Assembly: GCA_004380135.1 (NCBI GenBank)
Contig: QXCR01000133.1
Coordinates: forward strand, 62,001 to 126,000
DNA: 64,000 bases
Source: Stemphylium vesicarium
Lineage: Eukaryota; Ascomycota; Dothideomycetes; Pleosporales; Pleosporaceae
Reading direction: 5' to 3'
Shown: positions 1-10,443 of the stretch, in pieces
Numbering within the stretch: position 1 is the first letter of the stretch
Layout: the number at the start of each line of letters is the position of its first letter
Notes under the pieces: generated by a model
What the model was told of the DNA's origin: nothing
Seen by the model: the letters and a program-made list of their open reading frames with translations, nothing else
Database searches by the model: none
Position numbers and translations under genes: made by a program

Positions 1-436
1 TTGGTTCTGTATGTCGCTAAATTTAGGGACTTACTGCGTTGCTGCCCATGATTGCACTTTTTCAACACCACGCAGGCTCCCGCTAAGACTCGACGCCAAA
101 TGGCAGTCTGCAAGACCGCTGTCACGCTGAACAACAGCATGCTCAGAAGCAGGTGACCTACATATTTTGCTATGCCTCTGGAGGTTTTGGGAGTATTATA
201 GAGGTATTTGCACATTAGGCATTCACGTGCGCCATCTTTCATCGCTGTCTGATAATAACTTCATATCAACGATGATGGTCACGGGTGTCTTCGCGTAACT
301 CTTCCAAGGTTGTTAACCACGGTTACAGGCTCCGAATAGCCTGTTTTCATCCCATCGCTGACGCTGCCCCATAGCTCTATCATCCACATCCATCCTACTG
401 TGAGTGCGAAAGCTTCCATCACATCTGCTAACACCG
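1..436. other. Left-edge non-coding stretch
   Basis: No credible coding frame, tRNA or repeat is visible here. The stretch probably holds the promoter and 5' leader of the hypothetical gene that follows. Short open frames on both strands lack codon structure. Confidence 0.4.
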
Positions 437-1429
437 ATGGGCTTAACGATACATACGGCAGCATACATCGGTTTTCCCGCCTCCTCGGAGACCACTCCGC
501 CTTTTATGACGTCGCACCCTTACACGCTCTCTTCCTCCACGAACATGTCCTCAGTCTTCGATGTCGCCAGTCAGCAGACGGATATCGACACACTTATCTT
601 CAACGCTACGTCGCTGAAAGCTGCCAGAAAGCTCATGCTCTCTACAGAGCCGCGTTACGTGCGTGATCTCAAGGACCATGAGATCGACGCGGTACATCGG
701 TTTTTCAACTCAATCGGAGAGACTCTAAACCGTACTGCAATACGCAGTGCCATATACCTGGGGCGAACAAGAGAGAATAGACGCGTCGGCGCCGTCTTCT
801 CGGATGAGCCTTGTTTATACCTCGTTTTTCCGTACATGGGAGAAAAACGGGACATCAATGTGGAACGGCTTCTCAAGTTGGTGATCGTCCCCAGCCTCGA
901 AAAAGCGCTCCAAGTCTATAAGCTCCCTCAGGTTCCGAGAGGCGCTGACCGGACTGCTCCGCCTATTTTCCGCGAAAAGAAAGACCCGATGCGGGGCTTC
1001 ATGTGTCATTATGAAGTTCGCGCCTATCTCAACAAGGACTGGGCGACTATCGAGACCGTTCCTCGGAGTGAATCAACAACCGCTTCTCGTCAACAAATCC
1101 ATCACCTGGCATGGAACTTCATGTAAGACACGGTGCAAGCCGGCAACGACGCGCAGATTTCAGTTTTCAGAGACATGAAATTGTTGATCCTTGTGCCTCA
1201 CGTGGGGCATTCTGTAGTGACTTCATTCACTGGGCCCTCTGAAGGTGGAGACTTTGTGTTCGCGCTTCGAGAAGCACTTTCACTTTACGACCAGGATATT
1301 GATGCAAAGTCCATGGAAGAGGGGAAGGCGCTGTTCGCGGGTGAGTATGACCTAGTGAAAGCTGAAGTTCACGCCAGGACGACTTCAGGATCACGCACTG
1401 TCAGCAGCAGAGACCTTTTCAAGCACTAG
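437..1429 (+). CDS. Hypothetical protein, two exons
   Basis: I do not recognise this family. The frame is open from 404, but that first codon is GTG; in-frame ATGs lie at 437, 506 and 545, and any could be the start. The first open stretch ends at a TAA (1124-1126) that sits inside a good intron: 5' site GTAAGA at 1123 and 3' site TTTTCAG ending at 1170. Removing these 48 bases keeps the frame and joins to a 3' exon ending at 1429, giving about 314 residues from 437. The protein is mixed alpha/beta in character, with no signal peptide, membrane segment or known motif that I can see. A second 5'-like site, GTGAGT near 1340, could mean another intron, so the C-terminus is less certain. It is probably a lineage-specific protein. 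Confidence 0.5.
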
Positions 1430-1774
1430 GGCATATGACGCTGATTGTGAGGCTGTCTTGCCCAACATGTCAGGATAGCTCAGATGTCTCGCATATCATT
1501 GAGATCCTCTCAGTTGGTTTCGAGCAATGGTGCTGTATCGACTTGAAACCTCAAGGCAGATGGATGATATATTGATTGTGAAAGGTGGTGAAAGGCACCC
1601 TCCCGTAATACCCTCAAGCCTGTACTTAGACCAAATAATAGGCATTCACTACCAGCATCTCATTGTCTTGATATATGAAACGTCAGAGTCAAAATTGTCT
1701 CAACCATTCACTACTACTAAAGGCTCGTCGCTTCGTCACTGGACCCACAGATTCAGAATACCTTAAACTCTCCG
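1430..1774. other. Intergenic stretch
   Basis: About 345 bases between two hypothetical genes. I see only short frames without codon structure and no RNA gene. Confidence 0.4.
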
Positions 1775-2931
1775 TTGTGTCAACCAACCCCTTCCCACTC
1801 CAACCCAGCCCTGAGCAAACCCAAATCCACCACCACCGTGGCTCCTCCCCACGAGCGCGACCTCCCCCACCTAGCCGATCTCTCCGTAATATCCAAAGCC
1901 GAAAAATGCAGCAGCGAGCTCTCCTTCTGCCTCCCCACAACCCTGGCCTTCGCAAAGCGCCTGACCTGGGAGCAAACGCCCTGGACCCCCTCATCCACGA
2001 ACCACAAGTCCGTAAACCTGATCAGTGCAGCAGACGCAAACCTCATGTCGAACTACCTCGCTTCGCACGTGGAGCGAGAAGTGACATCGGAAGCTGTTGA
2101 GCGATCGCTGCTGTTTGGAAGTACATATATACCCACCGACAAGGGCAAGATGGCAGAAGACGAGGAATTAGGGGTACATCCCCACTTCTTTGTTGTATTT
2201 CCGCATGCCACCCAAGCTGCTTCGCAAGATGAGACGTTCCTCAAGATCTGGCAATGACGACATTGTTAAACCAGCTTACGATCGCGCATGGCAAGACTCC
2301 GGTTTAACAACCGTGACTGGTGCTTCCCTTGACTTCCCAGCACGTGTCTTGCCTGCAACGGGGAGACGAACACGGCAAGACGCGTACCCGGCAGCTGGTT
2401 TCCTGGAGCAAAAGCGGAAGGGTAATCCCGCTCCTGTTCGCGTATACTGGCCCAGCTGAACGGATACAAAGTTTCCCCTTGGCACAGAAGGGCGGTACAC
2501 GGGTTTGCGCTCAGAGATCTATCTTGGAGCCTGGAGGTCCATTACTGGCATGCTGAAGGACCATCCTCAACTTGCTGCTTACCAGAACCCCATCCTATTG
2601 GCGGTTTGTCGGAGTGAAGTCCACGTCAATACCCGGCTGGACACGCAGGACAGGTTTAAGTGTGTGGCGCAGGACCTGGGATCGGCTAGTTGATTCGAGG
2701 TTTGTGAAGCCGGGAAGTTTCAAGGTGGGTTTTGAAGTGCTGGTCGGGACGCAGGCGGAGGGTGAAAGGCAGTTGAATAGGAGGGGAGTGAAGCCGGTGC
2801 CGAGGGTGAGGACGACGTTCATCGCGGATGACAAGGGCGTCAGTATCAAGAGGCATGTAGAAAGAGACGAGAACGATGATGAGGATGGGGAAGATGGACA
2901 TAGGAGGAAGAGGGCGAGAAGGGAGGACTGA
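1775..2931 (+). pseudogene. Frameshifted hypothetical gene
   Basis: Protein-like sequence runs through the whole interval but changes frame repeatedly. Frame 2 covers 1775-2257 (ending ...FLKIWQ). Frame 0 then reads NDDIVKPAYDRAWQDSGL. Frame 1 covers about 2340-2490 (HGKTRTRQLVSWSKSGR). Frame 0 resumes as LRSEIYLGAWRSITGMLKDH. Frame 1 ends the gene from about 2650 with an acidic then basic tail (ENDDEDGEDG, RRKRARRED) and TGA at 2931. The joins need single-base shifts, for example at the C before AATGAC near 2254, and no GT-AG intron of plausible length explains them. I infer one gene of about 370-380 residues disabled by several small indels, or an error-rich assembly stretch. The tail resembles a nuclear localisation signal. 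No function can be assigned. Confidence 0.45.
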
Positions 2932-3213
2932 TGTTTTGGGAGGAGCGCGTGCATAGTCTTGCGGTGATCGTTATCGACTGTACTGGGAGAATTGCAATAT
3001 GAGGATTGTCTATTCCACGAAACAAGAAGATGTGCTGCAAGCTATCCAAGCTGCTCATGAAACGCCACCCAATGTGATGCTCCAGCCATGCAGAACCGAT
3101 ATTTACCAGCAATGCAGCGAGCGGTTTCTTCCGCTCATAATGAGTATCGCGTGAAAATCAATACATCAGGCTACCAAGCCCAGAACCTGCCAAATCGTTC
3201 CTTGCGCCTGCTC

Positions 3214-5130
3214 CTATGTCGGCTTTGGTCGTCGGAAAGGATGCGCCTCGGTGTTGAAGACCCAGTCATCCAAACTAATCATATCCGGTCTGCTGAAAAT
3301 GAGGTAGAAATACTTGAGCGTTTCCGCCGTCCAAAAGGACTCCATCTTGTTTTCGATGTTGTCCTCGCGCGTATATGGCACCTCGCCTACACCTGGGACT
3401 TCTCTAACGCCACTCGATCCTTCAGGGGCGGCAAGAGTGACGTCCCTGACCTGACCATTGGCGAAGGGTGTCTCGGTAGCGGCAACGACGCTGGTGAACA
3501 TGTTCCAAGCATCGTCGAGATACTGTCGGTCGCCAGTAATGCGATACATAATGAAGACAGACTCGATCGCTTCAGGCCGAAGGAGGTATCGGCTATCACG
3601 GATGTTGGTGAAGCCTTGAGGGAGACGATACTTCTCCACAGCGCGCTGAAGATCTGTAACGTACTTACTGCCATAGTGACGCAGGACGACCTCTCCCCAA
3701 GCGCTCTCATTCCATGGACAGGACGTCCGCGACTTACAGGGTATCATCTCGAATGTCTCGGGCATGATACCGGTTTCTGTAGCAGCATAGCTGTATATAC
3801 ATCCCTTGGTGAGTTTCGCACCGAGGTCAACGTGGTCGGGATCAGAGAAGAGGCGACCTGCCAGACCAAACATACCGCCGATAAAGCAAGTCAGATGTTG
3901 CATGGTGGGATCCAGATGAACTTCCTCACTGCGAGTAGAGACATCGCCGCATAGTAACAGATCCTCTCCGTTTACCGTATCGGGCACCATGGGCCGGAAA
4001 AGCATAAAGTTATCGATCATCTCCGCTGAATCGCGGTACATTTTCTCGTAGACTGGCTCTACGCCTCCCAGTAGCGCATGCATCTTGGGGAAATATTCGT
4101 ATGTACTGTCGGCGAGCGCGCCAATAGAAAAGAAGCGAGACTGATTGAACTCTTCTTTCGCGGCATTGACCATGGTGGGCCAAAGTCCAGGTAGCTTTGT
4201 GCTGTCTTGGGTGCGGTCCATGAGCAGGGTGATCCTGGCAACAACATCATAGTATTTTGGCTCCGCGGTAATCTGCGCGAGGCGTGTAAACTCCATGGTC
4301 AGAGAGCCCAGGCAAGCAAAACAGATGTTGTGCTCGGCAGGAAATGCAGCCCTCCCTGGCTCTTTGGTATTTTCCACGTGGAGCCAGCCAAGTGGTGTGT
4401 TGTTCGTAGTGTCGAAGGCGCGATACAGCATTTCGCCCAGTTGTATTGCTGTCTCAAGCAAGATGGGCTTGCCGCTCATATCGTATGCGCTCAACAATCC
4501 TCCCAAGTATCTGATAGTGGTCTCGAAGACGCTGACGGTCGTCAAATTGGTCTTGCCGAAATCAATCGACGCGACCGCCTCTACTGCCTCGTCGAAGTCC
4601 TCTCGGAGGCCCATGATCCACAGCGTATCGAGCGAGTCGACTAAAGTAGCGCCCCAGCCGCCAAACGACTCCTCGCCCTCGGCTGTGACAGGCCTGAGCT
4701 CATCCTGTGCCCACGCGAATTCTTTGTAACTATCCCAGCTGCGCTTGAATGTGTCTCTCACGGCCACCCTCCGCGTCTCCCGCTGGTGTCTTTGAGATCG
4801 CGACTCGGGAAAGTGTTTGGACTGGACGGTTGGAAGTTGGCGAGGACTGCTGGTCGGCAGCGGGATGTAGGATACGATCTTGTTTACGAAGGGGGCATCT
4901 CGCCAGTCGTAGGATTGCTCTGATTTGAGGCTAGCAAGACTGAGTCCGCTACGCATATACGCTTCGTGGTTGTCGAAGGGAACGGCTAACGGGTCGACTG
5001 GCGCTCCGAACAAGTGGTAGCATCCGCCAAACAAGGCTGCCGCAAGAAGTGTGTACAGCAGGACGCGCTTGTGTTGTCGCGACATGGGCTGCTGGTATGG
5101 GACCCCGCGGGGCACCTTGATTCTACGCAT
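3214..5130 (-). CDS. Class I alpha-1,2-mannosidase (GH47)
   Basis: A single-exon gene of 638 residues, normal for a fungal GH47 enzyme. It should trim alpha-1,2-linked mannose from N-glycans in the ER or Golgi. Residues 1-22 are short and basic, and residues 23-42 form a hydrophobic anchor (VLLYTLLAAALFGGCYHLF), giving type II topology with a lumenal catalytic domain. That domain runs from about 125 to 625 and shows family blocks: ESFGGWGATLVDSLDTLWIM, FETTIRYLGGLLSAY, AEHNICFACLGSLTMEF, DSTYEYFPK, LRPEAIESVFIMYRITG and, near the end, KMESFWTAETLKYFYLIFS. The acidic residues in RPEAIES and DSTYEY fit the calcium-dependent inverting active site. Paired cysteines around LLLCGD and HLTCFIGGMFGLAG also match the family. 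The C-terminus lacks an HDEL-like signal. Whether it acts as ER Mns1 or a Golgi paralog cannot be decided here. Confidence 0.93.
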   Translation of the reverse strand: MRRIKVPRGVPYQQPMSRQHKRVLLYTLLAAALFGGCYHLFGAPVDPLAVPFDNHEAYMRSGLSLASLKSEQSYDWRDAPFVNKIVSYIPLPTSSPRQLPTVQSKHFPESRSQRHQRETRRVAVRDTFKRSWDSYKEFAWAQDELRPVTAEGEESFGGWGATLVDSLDTLWIMGLREDFDEAVEAVASIDFGKTNLTTVSVFETTIRYLGGLLSAYDMSGKPILLETAIQLGEMLYRAFDTTNNTPLGWLHVENTKEPGRAAFPAEHNICFACLGSLTMEFTRLAQITAEPKYYDVVARITLLMDRTQDSTKLPGLWPTMVNAAKEEFNQSRFFSIGALADSTYEYFPKMHALLGGVEPVYEKMYRDSAEMIDNFMLFRPMVPDTVNGEDLLLCGDVSTRSEEVHLDPTMQHLTCFIGGMFGLAGRLFSDPDHVDLGAKLTKGCIYSYAATETGIMPETFEMIPCKSRTSCPWNESAWGEVVLRHYGSKYVTDLQRAVEKYRLPQGFTNIRDSRYLLRPEAIESVFIMYRITGDRQYLDDAWNMFTSVVAATETPFANGQVRDVTLAAPEGSSGVREVPGVGEVPYTREDNIENKMESFWTAETLKYFYLIFSRPDMISLDDWVFNTEAHPFRRPKPT

Positions 5131-5934
5131 TGTGAGATAAAGGCAGAGGCTCGTAGGCTCTCATTGGAAATACAATGGGAGGATGTAGAGATGTTTTGTA
5201 ACAAGTAAGCAGCCACCACGCTGGCGATGTTGGCGCCTTGTTAAGCTATCATGCAGCAATGAGAAAAGAAATGCTCGCTGGGGAGGATGCTGACACGAGG
5301 CGTGCTGTTCATGTAATTACCATGGTGGAGATGGACTCGGCGCTTTAGGACACCTCGCAAGTGAGGGACGATGTGACGGACGTGACCCATATGCCAAGGC
5401 AAGACCTATTGCCGATCAAACAGAAGCCACAGGAACAAGACCTTCCGATAGCCGTAGCGCCAATGACCACCATGGCGCGTGCCGGCGAAATATACAAAGG
5501 TGCGTACAGGCGACGGTGTACTTTGGATTGATTGAGCGGCATGCCCGTCTTCACATGTATCGGGACGCGCTAGAGGCGCGCTCTTGCAGATTGGCTCGTC
5601 GGCATCTGAGGCTTGTAACCGTTCCATGTTGCGAGCCGCGAACCCCACTCCACGGCGAATCGCGAATCAACGCCATACATAATGATTTACCTTTCTTGCT
5701 ACCCAGTTGGTAATTTAGCCTAAAATTTGGGGATGGCATGCTCTAAACATTACCAATGTTATTCCAAGGTTGACGAAGACTTGGGAAGAAGCCTAGTAGT
5801 GGCGCTTGGATAGGTCACGGTAAATTTAGTCAGATTCCGAAACAGAACGTCTCTTTCACTGTGCTTGCAAGCAATCCCACAACACATATTACTGTGCGAC
5901 ATACTTGATCTCCTCAGTCGATTTTGATAAATTA
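5131..5934. other. Intergenic stretch
   Basis: About 800 bases between the mannosidase start and the next gene. Several frames of 60-80 codons exist on both strands, but none has convincing codon bias, splice sites or a recognisable product. It likely contains the mannosidase promoter. Confidence 0.4.
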
Positions 5935-7653
5935 TGGGCAGGTATATGGAGGGACCTGCGGAAATGCAGGTAGCAGACCTGGTGGAGGCTGATGATCTTC
6001 AAACGGCGTACCGGCGTCTTCAAGAGTAAGAAGGGCGCATGTCGAATTATCTACACTACTAATTCTCGCAGGTATAAGGCCAGACGAAAGGCAAAATTTC
6101 AAGCGTAAGCGGCCATGTATATATCCAGGATCAAAACATGTGACTTACATGATTGCCCAGAGTCGACGATATGACAGCCCAGCCTTCCCAATTGCGGAGA
6201 CAGCGTAGAGATCTAGATCCATCCGACGAAGACGAAACCCAGAGACTCTGCGACCAGATTTGGCATCTGCACAGACAACGAAGAATCCGCAGAGCATAGA
6301 ATTGAAAACTCAAACTTGTGTGAGAAGATGAGGGCGTAATGCGGAATTTCAGGGCAGTGTTGCTAACCGCGACTCAGTTCGTCGCAACAGTGCTCGATAC
6401 AATACTCGCTTGCATGGAATAACGGTTTCTCCAAGAAGCTTTTCAGATATTTACCACGAGAGGTGCGCGACTTGATCTATCGACAAATTTGGGATCATCC
6501 GACAATACAGGATTATGGTTCAGAAATGACAGTGAGACCTGACATAGACTGCAACATTGGTGAGTTTTGCAAATTCAAGGGCAAAGATGAGTGCCTCGGT
6601 CATCCTGGCCTGCCTCACTTCGTCAGGTCTGCCTTTGTGGGCCCCGCGATGGCTCGGGAGATGGTAGAGATGTTCTTCGATATCTTGCCTACCACGGGGC
6701 CATATCCTGGCGTAGACAACAGCATGGTTGAAAGCGTCTCTGAATACCTTTGCGAGGACAGGCTCAAAGTTGGTGTTATCCCTGCTGATGTACTACGAGA
6801 ATTTTACCTCGCACACTCTATGGAAGAGCGTGCGGAAAAGCCAGAAGAGGGAAAAAAGGTGGCTGATATGCTACTGAGTGTCAAAAAGATGCAAGGTTTC
6901 AAGCTCGAGATTAAGTTGTGGCAAGAGAAACTAAGGTTGAACCTCTGGCCAACAGTATTCGATACCTTGATACCTGTCTTGGAGGAATTTGAGCGCGAGG
7001 GAGGGCAGGTGCGCATTTTTGTGCAATACTCTAGCATGGAACAACGTGATCTTCGTGTCGATACGGAGCTCGATGACGTTATCAAGCAGCCTGGCCAAGG
7101 TTGGAGGGAAGACGCTATCAAGTTTTTGATTCAGTGAGTATTTGCAGTTACTCTTTCTCGTCCCATTTTTACTCGCACGTTACTACGCTCACATATCACT
7201 GCCTGGACATTTTCTCACTACCTAGCATGTCTGACCTGAATACAGAAACGCCAGATCCTGGCCAATGACCGCCACTACGGTCGCGAGAACGAGCCCGATT
7301 ACGACCCTGCCAGTTTCGAACTCGCTGACGATGAGAACGAGGAAGAAGAAGAGGAAGAAGGAGATGATGACGAGGGTAGTGACAGCGGGGAAGCAGAGAC
7401 AGAGGATAATGATGATTATGCTGCGTCAGATTGGGAAGACGTTGATAGCGATGAGTATTCTGACAACAGCCCCCGTCCCAGTCTGCGTCCCTGTCAGATA
7501 ACAGGAGACAACTGGCCTTACGGAACCTGTCGATACTACCATTGTTCGAAGCTGGAACGAAACTGCCCAAGCTCTGGATCAGAAGAAGAAAAAGCAATAG
7601 ATCGGCTGGGTCCCGATAGCGCGGAAGAAGAAGAATGGGGGATCTCTTACTAA
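5935..7653 (+). CDS. F-box-like hypothetical protein, structure unresolved
   Basis: The core is an exon open from about 6379 to 7134. It contains FRYLPREVRDLIYRQIWDHP, the 'LPxEVRDxIY' start typical of fungal F-box-like proteins that recruit substrates to SCF ubiquitin ligases. Upstream, three small exons can be read from ATG 5935 using introns with GTAAGA/GTAAGC sites and CGCAG/CCCAG acceptors, but the third meets TAG at 6297-6299 with no usable 5' site before it, so linkage to the core is unproven. Downstream, a 5' site GTGAGT at 7134 precedes an acidic exon open from 7246 (KRQILANDRHYGREN, then Glu/Asp runs) to TAA at about 7653. Its frame matches the core, yet the GT-AG junction implies the wrong phase. 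The acidic tail and the core probably form one gene. The model needs transcript data; the first exons could belong to a separate small gene. Confidence 0.45.
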
Positions 7654-8129
7654 TGGTGATCTGCACCAGCTGTATGGGACTAGAGGGGTTGGGCGAAAAG
7701 AAATGGAGTGCGAATCCCAGAAGGAGCTCTCTGGATTTAAAAAGATAGTATAGATTCTCGCGTTGGTGTGAAAACGAAAATGCCGCGTAATTTGATCGAA
7801 TATCATTAATTTGCTCCATCAGTTCGTCTTACATACACAATACATACACACAGCTAGTCGTTAAGAGACCAGACCCAGAAGCCAACACCAAATCCTTTTT
7901 CTAAACCTCATGAGGTCCTCATCCATCAACGCCAGGTATTGTACAGTGGGCAAGCGGAGGCTTGCCCGTGGAGTGGTGAGGTGAGAGGGATATACGCTAA
8001 GATCGAGCGTGTAGATGCAAGTAATGTCGAACGTAGAAGGAGAAACATCGTCGTGTCCGATTGGGGAGTTCGTACAGGGAACGACGGTGAGAATATGCTG
8101 AATTACTCAAAATGCAATCAGTTTCTAAT
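7654..8129. other. Intergenic stretch between convergent genes
   Basis: About 475 bases holding the 3' regions of the F-box-like gene and of TIM23. No coding frame or RNA gene is supported. Confidence 0.4.
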
Positions 8130-8915
8130 TTAGTCGGACTTTTGGTCAGGCTCGAAGAAGACCTTGCGTGTTATCTGGATCGTTATTAGCACATATCGTG
8201 ACTCTGAAGATTGCGAAACTTACCGCCCAGCCTCCTGCTACAGAAGCGCAGATACCCGAACTGATGGCCATTTGCCTTGTCCCTCTTGTGCTCTTGAAGA
8301 GGGCACCGCTCAATGCGCCTGCCACCACGCTATTGCTCATCTCGTGTTTCCCCCGGTAGTAGCCGATGGTGCTGTTCATTCCGTTGTAGACCATGGCAAT
8401 CACACCCGCGCTGTTTCCCAAAAAGGGCCCTCTCCGCGTTATCGCGTTGAGCACGCCGTTGATGCGCAGCCGCGGCGGCATGCTAGGCGGGTTCTTTTGG
8501 AGTCCCTCGGCAAGTCCCCATGCGCCTCCAATTGTCAGCGCTGACAGGTATGATACTCCGGTGCCATAACATAAGTCGTCTGACCAGCCGCGGGATGGGA
8601 GAGCTGATTGCGAGCCAGGTAGATCGGAGGGGAGTTGGTCTTCGAGCGAGAGGTAGTCGAGTGTGTCTTGGTTCAGGCCGGCGAGAGGATGCAGTTGCGA
8701 GGGGTCGAGAAGGAACTCTGAGGGGTTCTGGATGGCCGTGTTGGGGTCGAAGGGCGTGGGCTGGAAGGTGTCTTCTTTGGCGAAGTCGGTATTTTGGGGC
8801 GATTGTGGTGCGGCCTCAGCGGACTTGCGTCCTGTTAAAGAGTCCCAGCTGCCATGGGCGTCAGCAAGGTTGGAATTCGCAGCATGAACGTGGGCAAATT
8901 CACATACATTCCCAT
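8130..8915 (-). CDS. TIM23: Mitochondrial inner-membrane translocase Tim23
   Basis: Three exons on the minus strand give 221 residues. Exon 1 is only eight bases (8908-8915, ATGGGAAT). Intron 8849-8907 follows (GTATGTG...GGCAG). Exon 2 is 8224-8848 and begins WDSLTGRKSAEAA. Intron 8163-8223 (GTAAGT...GCAAG) precedes exon 3, which reads VFFEPDQKSD and stops at 8130. Tim23 is the channel subunit of the TIM23 complex that imports presequence-bearing proteins. The N-terminal half is Pro/Ser-rich and hydrophilic (intermembrane-space receptor part). The C-terminal half holds the Tim17/Tim22/Tim23 membrane domain, with GTGVSYLSALTIGGAWGLAE, GNSAGVIAMVYNGMNSTIGY and SGICASVAGGWA. The longer open frame running upstream to 9063 reads through intron 1 and is not the real N-terminus. 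The gene is divergent from URA5, with 345 bases between the start codons. Confidence 0.92.
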
Positions 8916-9260
8916 TTTGAAGATGTCGGGCTGTGAGGGCGGCGGAAAGAAATGGCAAAAGGCAGCGCGGGATGGCTAGCAATGGACCCCAAACTCCCCA
9001 AGTGGAAAAGAGCAGACTAAAAGAAAGAGGTGATGACGCAGGGACGGAGATATGCGCGTGCAATGGGGTGGGCGTGTGCTGGGGGCGTGGGCGGTGATGT
9101 CGCGAAAACTTCTGGCGAGCAACACTGAATGACGAACGGCTAAACGCACGGACCCTTCGAGAAGCGTCGCTGCTTCCGAGCTCGGAAAGAAATGTTCGAT
9201 AACGCCCACCACCTCGGAAACCCCGCCGCCAGTTTCAGCCACGAGAAGCCATAGTTAATC

Positions 9261-9962
9261 ATGTCGCTCCCGGAGTTCAAGCAAAACTTCCTCAAGGACT
9301 GCGTGTCGGCCGGTGCACTCAAGTTTGGCACCTTCACACTCAAGTCCAAGCGCATATCGCCCTACTTCTTCAATGCGGGGCTGTTTCACAGAGCCGACCT
9401 GCTGCGCTCGATATCTTCAGCCTACGCCCACACATTAAAAGCGCATGGCGATGCCGACCCTTCATTCCAGTGGGACATTCTCTTTGGACCAGCATACAAG
9501 GGCATTCCCCTAGCGGCCGCATCAGTTGACAAACTCGCTGATCTGGACCTCGCCAAGTACGGACAAAAGAGTTACAGTTTCAACCGCAAAGAAGCCAAGG
9601 ACCACGGTGAAGGTGGAAACATTGTCGGTGCAAGCCTCAAAGGAAAGAAGATTGTCATTGTCGACGACGTCATCACTGCTGGTACCGCCATTCGGGAAGC
9701 CATCGAAATCATCAAGAAGGAGGGTGGAGAACTAGTCGGTATCATTGTCGCCTTTGACAGGCAAGAAAAGACGCCTACCGCAAACGACGATGACGGCAAG
9801 CCTGGGCCAAGCGCCATTGGTGAGGTCAGGAAGCAGTACGGCATCCCAGTTCTCCCCATCCTGACCCTAGATGATGTCGTCGTATATCTGAGGAGTCTGG
9901 GTGGAGAGGAGGATCTGAAGAAGCTGGATGCGTACAGAGCCAAGTACAAGGCCAGCGATTAG
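9261..9962 (+). CDS. URA5: Orotate phosphoribosyltransferase
   Basis: An intron-free gene of 233 residues. The enzyme joins orotate to PRPP to give OMP, the fifth step of de novo pyrimidine synthesis, in the cytosol. The PRPP-binding signature KIVIVDDVITAGTAIREAI lies at about residues 129-147. The N-terminal family block KSKRISPYFFNAGLFHRADL is at about 29-48, and ILFGPAYKGIPLAAA forms the substrate site at about 73-87. Length is standard for fungal Ura5. The first ATG of the frame gives the canonical start MSLPEFKQNF. TIM23 is transcribed divergently from the same 345-base intergenic region, which must carry both promoters. Confidence 0.96.
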   Translation: MSLPEFKQNFLKDCVSAGALKFGTFTLKSKRISPYFFNAGLFHRADLLRSISSAYAHTLKAHGDADPSFQWDILFGPAYKGIPLAAASVDKLADLDLAKYGQKSYSFNRKEAKDHGEGGNIVGASLKGKKIVIVDDVITAGTAIREAIEIIKKEGGELVGIIVAFDRQEKTPTANDDDGKPGPSAIGEVRKQYGIPVLPILTLDDVVVYLRSLGGEEDLKKLDAYRAKYKASD

Positions 9963-10443
9963 ACTGGCGTTTGTTTTGGCATGGATTTACGATACCATGA
10001 TCACGGACGTCATGTGGAATGACAAAGCATTCCTGGGACATTGGAAGGGAAAGACGCCGTTTGAGTGTAATCTATTTCACATTCAGTATGATACCTAAAA
10101 AAGTTGATTTTCACTCTGATTTGATGCTTTTCCTTGCGATGCCTGCTTCTCTTAGTCATTCCTTGGCTGTTTGCAGTGCGTCTATCACACGCCCACGAGG
10201 GTTACATCATGAACGCGATAATGCACATGCCATTCAGCTATCCACTGTGCAGAAGCATTTCTTCATCGCATGTAAAGTCATCGAGACTAATGTGAAACGT
10301 CTATCATTCGATAGGCGTGAGGAGCATCTACCCCATGTAAGGTCATAGAAGATAACTAACGTCAACTATAAAGACCCGTGTCTCAGTGCGTAGTCCCATG
10401 CCCCGAACGCCAAATTACATAGCATCTAGTCATCTCCAAGTGT
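9963..10443. other. Intergenic stretch between convergent genes
   Basis: About 480 bases holding the 3' regions of URA5 and eIF3g. No further gene is visible. Confidence 0.4.

Noticed and set aside
3088..3954. 288-codon plus-strand open frame
   Set aside because: It lies wholly antisense to the strongly supported GH47 mannosidase and has no family features.
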